From contig JAGALX010000046.1 of NCBI GenBank assembly GCA_017625035.1, positions 1 through 58,288 of the forward strand: a stretch of DNA of 58,288 nucleotides. The letters run 5' to 3'. Source of the DNA: Clostridia bacterium (GTDB lineage: Bacteria > Bacillota > Clostridia > TANB77 > CAG-508). The notes below the pieces were generated by a model. The model was not told the DNA's origin. It worked only from the letters and a program-made list of their open reading frames with translations, and did no database searches. Each line of letters starts with the position of its first letter. Positions within the stretch are counted from its first letter, which is position 1. The translations under genes and the position numbers were made by a program. Positions 16,104 to 25,827 of this stretch are shown here, piece after piece.

Positions 16104-17165
16104 ATGTTTCAAAAACTAGATGATGTTGAAAAAAAATATGAAGATTTAACACAAAAAATAAGTGATCCAGAAATAATTGCAGCTCAAACAGAATGGAAAA
16201 ATTATATGAAAGAGCATGCAGACTTAGAACCAATCGTCCTTAAGTACAGAGAATACAAAAAAGTAAAACAAGAACTAGAAGATGCCAAAGAAATGCTTAA
16301 TGACCCAGAGCTAAAAGATTTAGCCGAAATGGAAATGTTAGATTCAAAAGAAAAACTACCAAAATTGGAAGAAGAATTAAAATTTCTATTAATTCCAAAA
16401 GATCCTGATGACGAAAAAAATATCATATGCGAAATAAGAGCAGGAACAGGTGGAGATGAAGCTGCTTTATTTGCAGGAACATTATTCAGAATGTATACAA
16501 TGTATGCAGAAAGAAAACACTGGAAATTGGAAGTTTTAAATGAAAATGAAACTGGTCTTGGTGGATACAAAGAAATATCTTTTATGATTACAGGAAAAGG
16601 TGCTTATAGTAGATTAAAATTCGAAAGTGGAACACACCGTGTACAAAGAGTTCCAGACACAGAAAGCAGTGGAAGAATTCACACATCTGCAGCAACAGTC
16701 GCAGTGCTTCCAGTTGTAGAAGATGTTGAAATAGATATAAATCCAGCAGACATAAAAATGGATGTGTTTAGGGCTTCAGGTGCTGGAGGGCAACACGTAA
16801 ATAAAACTTCTTCAGCCGTAAGATTAACACACATTCCAACAGGAATAATCGCAGAATGTCAAACAGAAAGATCTCAATTCCAAAACAAAGATTACGCAAT
16901 GAAATTATTAAAATCTAGATTATACGAAATTGAAAGAGAAAAAAGAGATAAAGAACGTGAAGACAGCAGAAGAACTCAAGTAGGTAGTGGTGACAGAAGT
17001 GAAAAAATAAGAACATACAACTATCCACAAGGACGTATAACAGACCATAGAATTGGTATGAGTATTTATCAAATGGATGATTTTCTAAATGGAAATTTAG
17101 ATGAGTTAATCAATAATTTAGCAGCTGCAGATAGTGCTGAAAAATTGAGAAGTGAAAATGACTAA
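16104..17165 (+). CDS. prfA: Peptide chain release factor 1
   Basis: 353 residues, the standard RF1 length. It recognises UAA and UAG and triggers peptide release on the ribosome. The N-terminal coiled-coil domain is followed by the core with [12 protein letters not shown], the RF1-type codon-recognition region ([21 protein letters not shown]) and the catalytic GGQ at residues 228-230. The C-terminal part shows the [15 protein letters not shown] segment typical of RF1. The ATG at 16104 is ten bases after GAGGAG; a TTG two codons earlier is too close. prmC, often adjacent, is absent here. Confidence 0.96.
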   Translation: MFQKLDDVEKKYEDLTQKISDPEIIAAQTEWKNYMKEHADLEPIVLKYREYKKVKQELEDAKEMLNDPELKDLAEMEMLDSKEKLPKLEEELKFLLIPKDPDDEKNIICEIRAGTGGDEAALFAGTLFRMYTMYAERKHWKLEVLNENETGLGGYKEISFMITGKGAYSRLKFESGTHRVQRVPDTESSGRIHTSAATVAVLPVVEDVEIDINPADIKMDVFRASGAGGQHVNKTSSAVRLTHIPTGIIAECQTERSQFQNKDYAMKLLKSRLYEIEREKRDKEREDSRRTQVGSGDRSEKIRTYNYPQGRITDHRIGMSIYQMDDFLNGNLDELINNLAAADSAEKLRSEND

Positions 17166-17172
17166 AATATCT

Positions 17173-17202
17173 AAAAGATCTAATTAAATTAGGTCTTTTT
17201 AT
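17173..17202 (+). terminator. Terminator of prfA
   Basis: AAAAGATCTAA (17173-17183) pairs with TTAGGTCTTTT (17189-17199) with one G-U pair and runs into TTTTTA, eight bases after the stop. Confidence 0.75.
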
Positions 17203-17208
17203 TATTGA

Positions 17209-17458
17209 ATGAATTTGGGGACGCGTTAAAAATGCATCATATTAATAAAATTGTAAAAAAGCTCTGTCCTTTTAGAATCAAAAAATTATAAGTTTGCCAA
17301 AGATATAAAACAATATCTTTAAGTAAAAAATGTGCACTTTATTTATAAATGTGCACATTTTCCTTTTTTTATATAAAATTTACTTTTTTCAAAATATAGT
17401 TTTATATTGTATAATTTTACACCATTATGATGTATTTTTAACGCATCCCTAAATTCAT
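17209..17458. repeat. 250-base MITE-like element with 32-base inverted ends
   Basis: Terminal inverted repeats 17209-17240 and 17427-17458 match at 29 of 32 positions; all three differences are transitions that keep G-U pairing in RNA. Each arm contains GCGTTAAAAAT. An internal perfect 11-bp stem lies at 17327-17337/17351-17361 (AAAATGTGCAC). The right arm touches the tex stop codon. No transposase frame is inside. A single end of the same kind (GACGCGTTAAAAAT) occurs at 57878-57891. Confidence 0.65.
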
Positions 17459-19618
17459 CTAAATTTTCATACTCAAACTTACCTTTTGTCTATCATTATC
17501 AATCTTAATAACCTTAACCTTAACAATATCTCCTATTGAAACAATATCTGCTGGATTTTTTACAAAGTTTTTGCTTAGTTCTGATATGTGAACTAGTCCA
17601 TCGTGTTTAACTCCTATGTCTACAAATGCTCCAAAATCTATAACATTTCTTACTGTTCCGTTTAAAATCATTCCTTCTTTCAAATCTTCAAATTTTAAAA
17701 CATCTGAACGAAGTATTGGTTTTGGCATTTCGTCTCTTGGATCTCTTCCTGGTTTTGATAATTCGTCTATTATATCTTTTAATGTCATTTCTCCGATATC
17801 TAATTTTTCTGCAGTTTCTTTTATATTAAGACAATTTAATTTTAATTTAATATTTTTTAATTTTTCTGTATCTTTTAAATCTTCTTTTTTGTGTCCAATA
17901 CTTTCTAATAAAAGTTCAGCTTTTTCATAACTTTCTGGATGAACTGCTGTTATTTCTAATGGATTTTTTCCATCTAAAATTCTTATAAATCCTGCACATT
18001 GTTGATATGCAACTTTTCCTAATTTTGGTACTTTTAAAAGTTCTTTTCTTTCTAAAATTTTACCATTTTCATCTCTATATTTTACAATATTATTTGCTAC
18101 TGTTTTGTTTATTCCAGACACGTATGATAATAGTGATGGAGTAGCTGTATTTACATCGACACCTACCTCATTAACAGCATCTTCTACTACAGCTGAAAGG
18201 CTTTCTGCTAATTTTTTTTGATTTACATCATGTTGATATTGTCCAACACCTATTGCTTTAGGATCAATTTTTACAAGTTCAGCTAGTGGATCTTGTAATC
18301 TTCTTGCTATTGAAATTGCACCTCTTAAAGATACATTTATATCTGGATATTCTTCAGTTGCAAGTTTTGATGCTGAATATACTGAAGCTCCAGCTTCACT
18401 TACTATTGTGTAATATACTTCTTTATCAATTTCAGAAATCATATCTGCTACAAATTTTTCAGATTCTCTTGAGGCTGTTCCATTTCCTATTGCAATCATA
18501 TTTATATTATATTTATTTATTAATTGTTTTAATTCTTTTTTAGATTCTTCTATTTTATTTTGTGGCTCTGTTGGATAAACTGTTGTTGTTGCTAATAATT
18601 TTCCAGTTTCATCAATAACAGCTATTTTACAACCTGTTCTGTATGCTGGGTCAAATCCCATAACTGTTAATCCTTTTAGTGGTGCCCCTAATAATAATTG
18701 TTTTGCATTTTGACCAAAAACTTTAATAGCTTTTTCTTCTGCTTTTTCAGTAAGATCTGATCTTATTTCTCTTTCTACAGATGGCTCTATTAATCTTTTA
18801 AAACTATCTTCTACCGTTTCCTCTAGTATTTCTGCATATTTGCTATTTTTATCTTTTATAATATCTCTTTCCATGAAGTCAATAATATTTTCTTCTGGTT
18901 TTTGTATTTTTAATTTAATTGCCTCTTCTTTTTCTGCTCTATTTATTGCTAAAATTCTGTGACTTGGTATTCTATTTACTTTTTCGTTAAAATCAAAATA
19001 CATTTGATATGTTTGATTTGCTTCACTTTCATCTTTTGTATTTGATTCTGTAAGAATCACACCATCTCTGTAACAATATCTTTTTATTTCTTTTCTATAA
19101 TTTGGGTTATCTGATATATTTTCAGCAATTATATCTTTTGCCCCCATAATTGCATCTTCAATTGTTTCAACACCTTTTTCTGGGTTTATAAATTGTTTTG
19201 CAACTTCTTCTATAGATACTGAATTATCTTGATTTAATAATGCTTCTGAAAGTGGTTCTAAGCCTTTTTCTTTAGCTACTGTTGCCCTAGTTCTTTTCTT
19301 TTGTTTATATGGTCTATATATATCTTCAACTTCAGCTAATATTTTAGCATTTTGTAAACTTTTAATTATTTCATCTGTTAATTTGCCTTGCTCTTCTATT
19401 GATTTTCTAACTTCTTCTTTTCTTTCTGTTAAATTTCTTAGATAATTAAGTCTTTCAGATAAATTTCTTAATGCTTCGTCACTTAATCCTCCTGTAACTT
19501 CTTTTCTATATCTTGCTATAAAAGGTATTGTATTTCCTTCATCAATTAATTTTACTGCATTTTCAATTTGAGTATATTTAACATTTAATTCTTCAGATAT
19601 AATTTGTAAAATGTCCAT
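17459..19618 (-). CDS. tex: Tex family S1 RNA-binding protein
   Basis: 719 residues with the full Tex plan: N-terminal helical domain (NTIPFIARYRKEVTGGL), YqgF-like RNase H fold (VMGFDPAYRTGCKIAVID), helix-hairpin-helix motifs (SYVSGINKTVANNIVKYR) and a C-terminal S1 domain (GTVRNVIDFGAFVDIGVKHDG, about 640-715). It binds nucleic acid in the cytoplasm and influences transcription or RNA turnover. The ATG at 19616-19618 is at normal distance from AAAGGA; an ATG three codons upstream is too close. Single-gene unit. Its 3' end abuts the inverted-repeat element. Confidence 0.95.
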   Translation of the reverse strand: MDILQIISEELNVKYTQIENAVKLIDEGNTIPFIARYRKEVTGGLSDEALRNLSERLNYLRNLTERKEEVRKSIEEQGKLTDEIIKSLQNAKILAEVEDIYRPYKQKKRTRATVAKEKGLEPLSEALLNQDNSVSIEEVAKQFINPEKGVETIEDAIMGAKDIIAENISDNPNYRKEIKRYCYRDGVILTESNTKDESEANQTYQMYFDFNEKVNRIPSHRILAINRAEKEEAIKLKIQKPEENIIDFMERDIIKDKNSKYAEILEETVEDSFKRLIEPSVEREIRSDLTEKAEEKAIKVFGQNAKQLLLGAPLKGLTVMGFDPAYRTGCKIAVIDETGKLLATTTVYPTEPQNKIEESKKELKQLINKYNINMIAIGNGTASRESEKFVADMISEIDKEVYYTIVSEAGASVYSASKLATEEYPDINVSLRGAISIARRLQDPLAELVKIDPKAIGVGQYQHDVNQKKLAESLSAVVEDAVNEVGVDVNTATPSLLSYVSGINKTVANNIVKYRDENGKILERKELLKVPKLGKVAYQQCAGFIRILDGKNPLEITAVHPESYEKAELLLESIGHKKEDLKDTEKLKNIKLKLNCLNIKETAEKLDIGEMTLKDIIDELSKPGRDPRDEMPKPILRSDVLKFEDLKEGMILNGTVRNVIDFGAFVDIGVKHDGLVHISELSKNFVKNPADIVSIGDIVKVKVIKIDNDRQKVSLSMKI

Positions 19619-19774
19619 TTTAGTCATTTCCTTTCACTTTAAATTAAATGGATTATATCAAAACGTTTTTGAAAATTCAAGGAATATATTATTCCTGATT
19701 TGCTTAATTTGTTCCAGTTTTGTAAGAAAATATTTTATCTGTTAGAACATCTTTTAAGGCTTTTTTAATATTTT

Positions 19775-21496
19775 TTATTCACCAAATACCTTTACAGCAT
19801 CAGATAACTCTTTCAATTTTTGTTCTGCATCTTCTAGACTATTTCCTTTTATTCCGATATAGAATTTAATTTTTGGCTCTGTTCCAGAAGGTCTAGCACA
19901 ACACCATGCAGCATCTTCTAATTTATAATATAAAACATTTGATTTAGGTAATTTTGTATCATATTTTTCGCCTGTTTCATAATTTTCTATAACACCAGAA
20001 TCATAATCTCTTGCTTCAATAACTTTATATTTGCCTATATTTTTTGGTGCATTATTTCTTAAATTATTTAATATAGCTTTTATTTTTTCTGCACCATCAA
20101 TACCTTTCATTGTTATTGAAATTTGATCTTCTTTATAATATCCATATTTTTCGTAAATATTAATCATTTGATCCCATAATGTTAAATTTTTGTTTTTGTA
20201 GTATGCAGCTGCTTCACAAAGTGCCATAACTGCTACTATACCGTCTTTATCTCTTGCATGAGTACCTATTAAGCATCCATAACTTTCTTCAAATCCAAAT
20301 AAATATTCATTTTCATTTGTTTGTTCAAAGTGTTTTATTTGCTCTCCTATATATTTGAAACCTGTTAGAACTTCTATTAACTTAATTTTATATTCATTTG
20401 CTATTGCTTCTGACAAATTTGATGAAACTATAGTTGTTATTAATGCTCCATTTTTTGGAAGCATTCCTTTTTCTTGTTTTTGTGATAATTCATATTCAGC
20501 AATTAATAAAGCAGACATGTTTCCTGTAAAAGGCATATATTCTCCAGTTTTTGCATCTTTTGCATATATTCCTAATCTATCTGCATCTGGATCTGTAGCA
20601 AGAACAATATCTGCATCAACATTTTTAGCTAAATTTAACGCTAATTCAAATGCTTTTATATCTTCTGGATTTGGATATTTTACTGTTGGAAAGTTTCCAT
20701 CAGGTTTTTCTTGCTCTGGCACAACGTATACATTTTCAAATCCTAATTCTTTTAATATTGTTTGTACTGGTATATTTCCTGTTCCATGTAATGGTGTATA
20801 TACTATTTTTAAATCTTTTTGTACTTTTGAAATTACATCTTTATTTAATACTAATTTTTTAAGTTCTTCTATGTATGCCTTATCAATTTCTTCTCCTATT
20901 TCGTTATATAAACCTTTTTGTTTTGCTTCCTCTATGTTTATATCTTTTATTTTTGAAAAATCTGTTACAGCTTTTACTTCTGACATTATTTCTTTATCTA
21001 CTGGATAAACGATTTGAGCTCCATCTTCCCAGTAAACTTTATATCCATTGTATTCTGGTGGATTATGGCTAGCTGTAATAACTATACCTGCTACACAATT
21101 TAAATGTCTTACTGCAAAAGATAACTCTGGAGTTGGTCTTAATGATTCGAATCTATATGTTTTTATCCCATTCGCATTTAAACATAATGCTGTCCATTTG
21201 CTGAATTCTTCAGACATATTTCTTGAATCATATGCAATTGCAACTCCTTTGTCTTGTTTTCCACTTTTGTTTATATAATTTGCTAAACCTTGTGTTGCTT
21301 GAGTTACAGTATATTTATTCATTCTATTTGTACCAGCACCAATTATTCCTCTTAATCCTGCTGTTCCAAATTCTAAATTTTTATAAAATCTTTCTTTAAT
21401 TTCATTTTCGTCTGTTATATTTTTTAACTCTTTTTTTGTTTCTTCATCAAAAATTTCACTATTACACCATTCATTGTATTTTTTTAAATATTCCAT
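19775..21496 (-). CDS. pgm: Phosphoglucomutase/phosphomannomutase
   Basis: 573-residue alpha-D-phosphohexomutase that interconverts glucose-6-phosphate and glucose-1-phosphate. Visible are the phosphoserine loop TASHNPPEYNGYK, the Mg loop DPDADR, the sugar-specificity loop GFEESYG, and the phosphate-binding C-terminal RPSGTEPKIKFY. Size fits the PgcA type of Firmicutes. Start ATG follows AGGAGG. It is downstream of the UDP-sugar pyrophosphorylase gene on the same strand, with a strong hairpin in the 67-base gap. Mannose activity cannot be excluded. Confidence 0.94.
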   Translation of the reverse strand: MEYLKKYNEWCNSEIFDEETKKELKNITDENEIKERFYKNLEFGTAGLRGIIGAGTNRMNKYTVTQATQGLANYINKSGKQDKGVAIAYDSRNMSEEFSKWTALCLNANGIKTYRFESLRPTPELSFAVRHLNCVAGIVITASHNPPEYNGYKVYWEDGAQIVYPVDKEIMSEVKAVTDFSKIKDINIEEAKQKGLYNEIGEEIDKAYIEELKKLVLNKDVISKVQKDLKIVYTPLHGTGNIPVQTILKELGFENVYVVPEQEKPDGNFPTVKYPNPEDIKAFELALNLAKNVDADIVLATDPDADRLGIYAKDAKTGEYMPFTGNMSALLIAEYELSQKQEKGMLPKNGALITTIVSSNLSEAIANEYKIKLIEVLTGFKYIGEQIKHFEQTNENEYLFGFEESYGCLIGTHARDKDGIVAVMALCEAAAYYKNKNLTLWDQMINIYEKYGYYKEDQISITMKGIDGAEKIKAILNNLRNNAPKNIGKYKVIEARDYDSGVIENYETGEKYDTKLPKSNVLYYKLEDAAWCCARPSGTEPKIKFYIGIKGNSLEDAEQKLKELSDAVKVFGE

Positions 21497-21505
21497 TTGT
21501 ACCTC

Positions 21506-21555
21506 CTAAAAAACAATATGAGGCAACCTGATACATAGTATTAGGTTTACCTCAT
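21506..21555 (-). terminator. Hairpin between pyrophosphorylase and phosphoglucomutase genes
   Basis: Arms 21518-21534 and 21538-21555 pair over about 15 bp with small bulges (ATGAGG..ACCT..ATAC), followed on the minus strand by TTGTTTTTT. It looks like a terminator or partial terminator that sets the pgm level relative to the upstream gene. Confidence 0.65.
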
Positions 21556-21563
21556 CATTATTG

Positions 21564-22805
21564 TTATATATTATAATATTTTTTGTATAACTCTCTTGCT
21601 GTTTCTGGACTGTCTGTTCCTTCCGCATTTTTTACTGGGGCAAATTCTTCTTCTCTTTTTACTCTTAAAATTGCCATATCATCTAACATGTCAAATGCAT
21701 CAAAAATAAAAGATTCAAACTTATATGCATTTGGTTTTTCTGGAACTACAATATTTCCATTTTCATCAAGATAACTAGCTTTTTTATGTGCTATATGATA
21801 AGGTAAATTTTTATTTGCAACTTCTTCTATTGCATTTACATTAAATAAATTGCAATTTATATGAGATTCTCCAAATACTAGCTCTCCATTTTCGTCAACT
21901 TGCTCAGCCATTTCTTTTGAAATTTCTGTATATTCAACTACTCCTGGTTTTCCATTTCTTTTGCAGAAAACTCCTACTTTTTCAGATGGATTTGCTTTTA
22001 CAACGCTTTTTCCTCCGCCTAATACTTTTTTATCTATCATTACACCTAATAAAACTGGATCTACCATTTTTACAAGCACGTTATCAACTGGACCTATAAA
22101 AGCCCATTCGATTCCTTTATTTTTCATATCTTCTGTTACATTGTTTCTTTTCATTGATTGGAAAATTCCACCGTGTCCATCAGATGCTTCTTTGATAATA
22201 CCTTTTTCGTTTACTAGTATTTTTCCATTTTCATCACACATTGGTAATTTACCTTGTTGGAAAAATTTAACATAGTTTTTGTCATATCCAAAGTAATTAT
22301 TTTGTTCAAAAAATTCTTTGGTTTGATCATTATTTTCTTTACTTGTCATTATGTACCAAGGTATCATTACATTATATTTTTCTGATTCTTCTTTTATATT
22401 ATCTGATAATATTTCAAATATTGATTTATGAGAATCTAATCCAATATCGAAAGTTCCTTTTGGACCACTATGACCTAGTCTTGTTCCTTGACCTCCAGCC
22501 ATTGTTACAACTGAATATTTACCTTCTTTGATTGCAGTTTCTCCTAGGTTTAAATATTTTTGTAAATCTTCTTCACTTAATTTGTCTTTTTCAACATATG
22601 CTATTGGTTCAATTACATCGTTTTCGAATGATATTTCTTCTTTTGTTGATTCATATAATTTGTTTACTTGATCAAAATCTATTCTTTCAATTTGCTCTGC
22701 TAATTCTGATTTTGCTTGATCATTTAATCTTTCATAATTTGACATTATTTGAGTTTGATTGTACTTTTCGACTTTTGTTTTCATTTCTTCATATGATATA
22801 CCCAT
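21564..22805 (-). CDS. UDP-sugar pyrophosphorylase of the UDPGP (eukaryote-like) family
   Basis: 413-residue nucleotidyltransferase. VTMAGGQGTRLGHSGPKG is the UDPGP/UAP1-type nucleotide loop, followed by SDGHGGIFQSMKRN and the HINCNLFN segment. This family includes UDP-N-acetylglucosamine and UTP-glucose-1-phosphate uridylyltransferases, and is distinct from bacterial GalU and GlmU. Adjacent phosphoglucomutase suggests glucose-1-phosphate as a substrate, but GlcNAc-1-phosphate is equally consistent with the motifs. Start ATG follows AAGGAGGAGACA. It likely heads a two-gene unit. Confidence 0.85.
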   Translation of the reverse strand: MGISYEEMKTKVEKYNQTQIMSNYERLNDQAKSELAEQIERIDFDQVNKLYESTKEEISFENDVIEPIAYVEKDKLSEEDLQKYLNLGETAIKEGKYSVVTMAGGQGTRLGHSGPKGTFDIGLDSHKSIFEILSDNIKEESEKYNVMIPWYIMTSKENNDQTKEFFEQNNYFGYDKNYVKFFQQGKLPMCDENGKILVNEKGIIKEASDGHGGIFQSMKRNNVTEDMKNKGIEWAFIGPVDNVLVKMVDPVLLGVMIDKKVLGGGKSVVKANPSEKVGVFCKRNGKPGVVEYTEISKEMAEQVDENGELVFGESHINCNLFNVNAIEEVANKNLPYHIAHKKASYLDENGNIVVPEKPNAYKFESFIFDAFDMLDDMAILRVKREEEFAPVKNAEGTDSPETARELYKKYYNI

Positions 22806-22885
22806 TGTCTCCTCCTTATTTATATTATTATGATTCTCCTATATTATAACATTTTAAGAAATTAGTCAATGAAACTTACTTATTT

Positions 22886-23350
22886 TTATAAATAAAATTT
22901 ACTGTCTATTTTATTTTCACCTTTTGTATTTAATATTTGTGTATAACCTTTTTGGTGTATAATATCGTTTAAATTATTTTGCTCTGAAATTTCGTAGCAG
23001 TTTATTATTTTTACTGGTACTTCTTTGTCTTTATAATATTGTTCAATTATTTCGTTTGTATTTTCTATATAATTATCGTTTCCTGATACAATGAAAATTT
23101 TTTCATTATCATCATTGCTTTCTTCTTGAACTTTGTTGTTCCAATTAATATTCATAATATTTCTTTTGTTTTTTATATCTAATTTATTTAATAATACATT
23201 CATTTTTTCTTCAATACTATTTTCGCATTTCATATATATACTACTGTTTTCTTCTATTTTGTTGTTTATATATGGTAATAACATTACAGTTAAATGCCAG
23301 TCACTTGCATAAAAACAACATAATTTTTGTATGTACTTTTCTAACTTCAT
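22886..23350 (-). CDS. Hypothetical protein with an N-terminal Cys/His region
   Basis: 154-residue soluble protein that I do not recognise by name. The start is EKYIQKLCCFYASDWHLTVMLLPYI, which looks like a conserved domain; the middle is acidic and asparagine-rich; the last third alternates strands and helices (IFIVSGNDNYIENTNEII, then VPVKIINCYEI). No signal or membrane segment. The ATG follows AAGGAGG. It lies divergent from spoIIR across a 500-base gap. Confidence 0.65.
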   Translation of the reverse strand: MKLEKYIQKLCCFYASDWHLTVMLLPYINNKIEENSSIYMKCENSIEEKMNVLLNKLDIKNKRNIMNINWNNKVQEESNDDNEKIFIVSGNDNYIENTNEIIEQYYKDKEVPVKIINCYEISEQNNLNDIIHQKGYTQILNTKGENKIDSKFYL

Positions 23351-23676
23351 GCTGAAGCCTCCTTATTTTCATATTCGAATTTTAACATCGGTCTGTAGCA
23401 GTGTCAATTTAAATCGCACTCTTTTTTTCGACATTTTCGTTAATATTTTTGTAATTTTCTGTAATAAAATGGAATCTTCATATTTATATTAATATGAAGT
23501 AATCTAGATATTTATGATTTACTATTTTTAATTTAACTTTCAATCACTTATTAAAATTTTATTTATAAATTGTGTATAGTTATCTCTCTATACATGCTTA
23601 TCTTAAAGTATCTATATAATTTAACTTGAGTATATATTTCCAATTTTTGGTCAATACTAAAAATATTATCAAGGAA

Positions 23677-23830
23677 GAACAATAGTGGCGCATTTAAAAC
23701 ATTCTAACTCTTTTCAAATTATATTATGCGCCACGTGTAATTGTTCGGGCGCCAAATTTTGCAAAAATTTGTGTGCAATATTTTTTATATACTAGGAAAT
23801 CATTATTAGTTAAACTATCCTATTATATAA
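23677..23830 (+). repeat. Dispersed structured intergenic element, copy A, upstream of spoIIR
   Basis: Three parts in order: an outer stem GAACAAT-AGTGGCGCAT (23677-23693) pairing with ATGCGCCAC-GTGTA-ATTGTTC (23726-23746); a 41-base box (23749-23789) containing its own CAAATTTT-GC-AAAAATTTG hairpin; and a TAGGAAA...CTATCCTATTATATAAAA tail (23793-23834). The same layout recurs at 57987-58153, and the first two parts at 28008-28112. It ends about 24 bases before the spoIIR start codon, inside its probable leader. Confidence 0.75.
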
Positions 23831-23857
23831 AATCAATTAAAATCAATTGGAGGTCTT

Positions 23858-24490
23858 ATGAACAAATTTAAAACATTTTTATCTAAATTACTTTTTATTT
23901 TTTTTATTATAATTATATTTATATTTATCTCTGCTAAATCTTATTCCAATACTATGTTTAAAAATATATCAAATAGTTTTTTACGACTTCATATTATTGC
24001 AAATAGTGATTCTACAGAGGATCAAATGGTAAAATATAAAATTAGAGATGCAATTATTGAATATATGTCACCTTACTTTGATGGAGTATCTAGTAAAGAT
24101 GATGCGCTTACTATTTTAAATAACCATATAAATGAAATTTACAATATTGCACTTGATGTTGCATCTTCTAATGGATATTATTATCCAATTACAGTTTCAG
24201 TTGGAAATTTTTATTTTCCAACTAGAGAATATGATACAATAACTTTGCCCGAAGGATATTATGATGCTTTAAAAATTGAATTAGGTGAGTCAAAAGGTCA
24301 AAATTGGTGGTGCGTTATGTTTCCATCACTTTGTATATTAGAAAGTTCTGATTCAGATTTTTCTGATGATTCTAAAAAAATTTTACAAGAAAATTTGAAC
24401 TCAGAGGAGTATTCAATTATATCTAATGAGAAAAAATCTGTTGACTTAAAAATAAAATTTAAATTAATAGAATTATTTGAAAATATATAG
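23858..24490 (+). CDS. spoIIR: Stage II sporulation protein R
   Basis: 210 residues: an N-terminal hydrophobic signal segment (residues 9-29), then FLRLHIIANSDSTEDQMVKYKIRDAI and GQNWWCVMFPSLC, both diagnostic. In Bacillus and Clostridia SpoIIR is made in the forespore under SigF, exported, and activates SpoIIGA so that pro-SigE is processed in the mother cell. The ATG follows TTGGAGGTC. Copy A of the dispersed element occupies the upstream region; I could not pick out a convincing SigF promoter. Confidence 0.95.
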   Translation: MNKFKTFLSKLLFIFFIIIIFIFISAKSYSNTMFKNISNSFLRLHIIANSDSTEDQMVKYKIRDAIIEYMSPYFDGVSSKDDALTILNNHINEIYNIALDVASSNGYYYPITVSVGNFYFPTREYDTITLPEGYYDALKIELGESKGQNWWCVMFPSLCILESSDSDFSDDSKKILQENLNSEEYSIISNEKKSVDLKIKFKLIELFENI

Positions 24491-24558
24491 ATTTTTTGTT
24501 GTAAAAAAAAGCATTTTATGGTATATATAGAGAGATTATATATATGGAGGTTATTCAT

Positions 24559-25818
24559 GTGGAAAAATTAATTATAAAAGGTGGAACTAGGTTAAGTGGT
24601 GAAGTTGTAATAAGTGGTGCAAAAAATGCTGCTATTGCAATTCTTCCTGCCACACTATTAATAGATGGTGTTTGTACAATTGAAAATTTACCAAATATAA
24701 GTGATGTACAAATACAATGTAAAATTTTAGAAGAATTAGGAGCCAAAATCGATTGGATTACTTCAAACTCAGCACGCATTGATACAACAAATATCCTTAG
24801 TTATAAAGCTCCATTAGATATGACTAGTAAATTTAGAGCCTCTTATTACTTTATTGGCTCATTATTAGGTAGATGCCATAATGCAGAAACAGGATTACCT
24901 GGAGGTTGTAAACTTGGTGCAAGACCTATTGACCAACATATAAAAGGTTTTGAAGCTCTTGGAGCAACTGTTGATGTAGCTAATGGAAAAATTGTGGCCT
25001 CTGCCAATAAACTTACTGGTTCATCAATATATATGGATACTGTTTCTGTTGGGGCAACTATTAATGTAATGCTTTCTGCAGTTCTTGCTGAAGGAACAAC
25101 TACAATTGACAATGCGGCTAAAGAGCCTCATATTGTTGATGTTGCTAACTTTTTAAATACCATGGGTGCTGATATAAGAGGTGCAGGAACTGACATAATA
25201 AAAGTTAATGGTGTAAAATCATTAAAAGGTGGAGCGACTTACTCTGTAGTTCCTGATCAAATAGAAGCTGGAACTTTCATGTTAGCTGCAATTGCATCAA
25301 AAGGTGATATTACTATAAAAAATTGTATAAGTGAGCATTTAGATTGTTTAACAGCTAAAATATTAGAAATGGGCGGAAATGTAGAAGAATCAGGAGATGA
25401 AATTCGTGTTTGGTGCGATAAAAGACCTCAAAAAACTAATATAAAAACTGCCCCATACCCTGGGTTTCCAACAGATTTACAAGCACAAATGGGAGTTGTA
25501 TTATCTATTGCAGAAGGTACAAGTATTATATCTGAAAATATTTGGGAATCTAGATTTCAATACACTTATGAATTAAATAAAATGGGAGCTAATATTACAG
25601 CACAAGGAAAAACAGCATTTTTTGAAGGTGTAGAGTCTTTATCTGGTGCACCAGTTTGTGCAACTGATTTAAGAGCAGGTGCTGCCTTAATAATTGCAGG
25701 TATAATTGCAAATGGTACAACAGAGCTTTACAATTTGGAGCATATTGATAGAGGTTATGAAAATATAGAAATGAAATTTAGAAATTTAGGTGCTAATATA
25801 GTTAGAATTAGAGAATAG
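24559..25818 (+). CDS. murA: UDP-N-acetylglucosamine 1-carboxyvinyltransferase
   Basis: 419 residues. It transfers enolpyruvate from PEP to UDP-GlcNAc, the first committed step of peptidoglycan synthesis, in the cytoplasm. Signature regions are ISGAKNAAIAILPATLL, the active-site loop PGGCKLGARP with Cys117 (the fosfomycin target), and the PYPGFPTDLQAQM segment. I choose the GTG start at 24559, eight bases after GGAGG, over an ATG five codons earlier that overlaps the ribosome binding site. It follows spoIIR and precedes walJ by nine bases. Confidence 0.96.
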   Translation: MEKLIIKGGTRLSGEVVISGAKNAAIAILPATLLIDGVCTIENLPNISDVQIQCKILEELGAKIDWITSNSARIDTTNILSYKAPLDMTSKFRASYYFIGSLLGRCHNAETGLPGGCKLGARPIDQHIKGFEALGATVDVANGKIVASANKLTGSSIYMDTVSVGATINVMLSAVLAEGTTTIDNAAKEPHIVDVANFLNTMGADIRGAGTDIIKVNGVKSLKGGATYSVVPDQIEAGTFMLAAIASKGDITIKNCISEHLDCLTAKILEMGGNVEESGDEIRVWCDKRPQKTNIKTAPYPGFPTDLQAQMGVVLSIAEGTSIISENIWESRFQYTYELNKMGANITAQGKTAFFEGVESLSGAPVCATDLRAGAALIIAGIIANGTTELYNLEHIDRGYENIEMKFRNLGANIVRIRE

Positions 25819-25827
25819 GTATTTTGT

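Noticed and set aside
23351..23676. Search for a SigF-type promoter of spoIIR and for riboswitches
   Set aside because: Only AT-rich sequence without a clear consensus; the folded region downstream matches the dispersed repeat and no known riboswitch.
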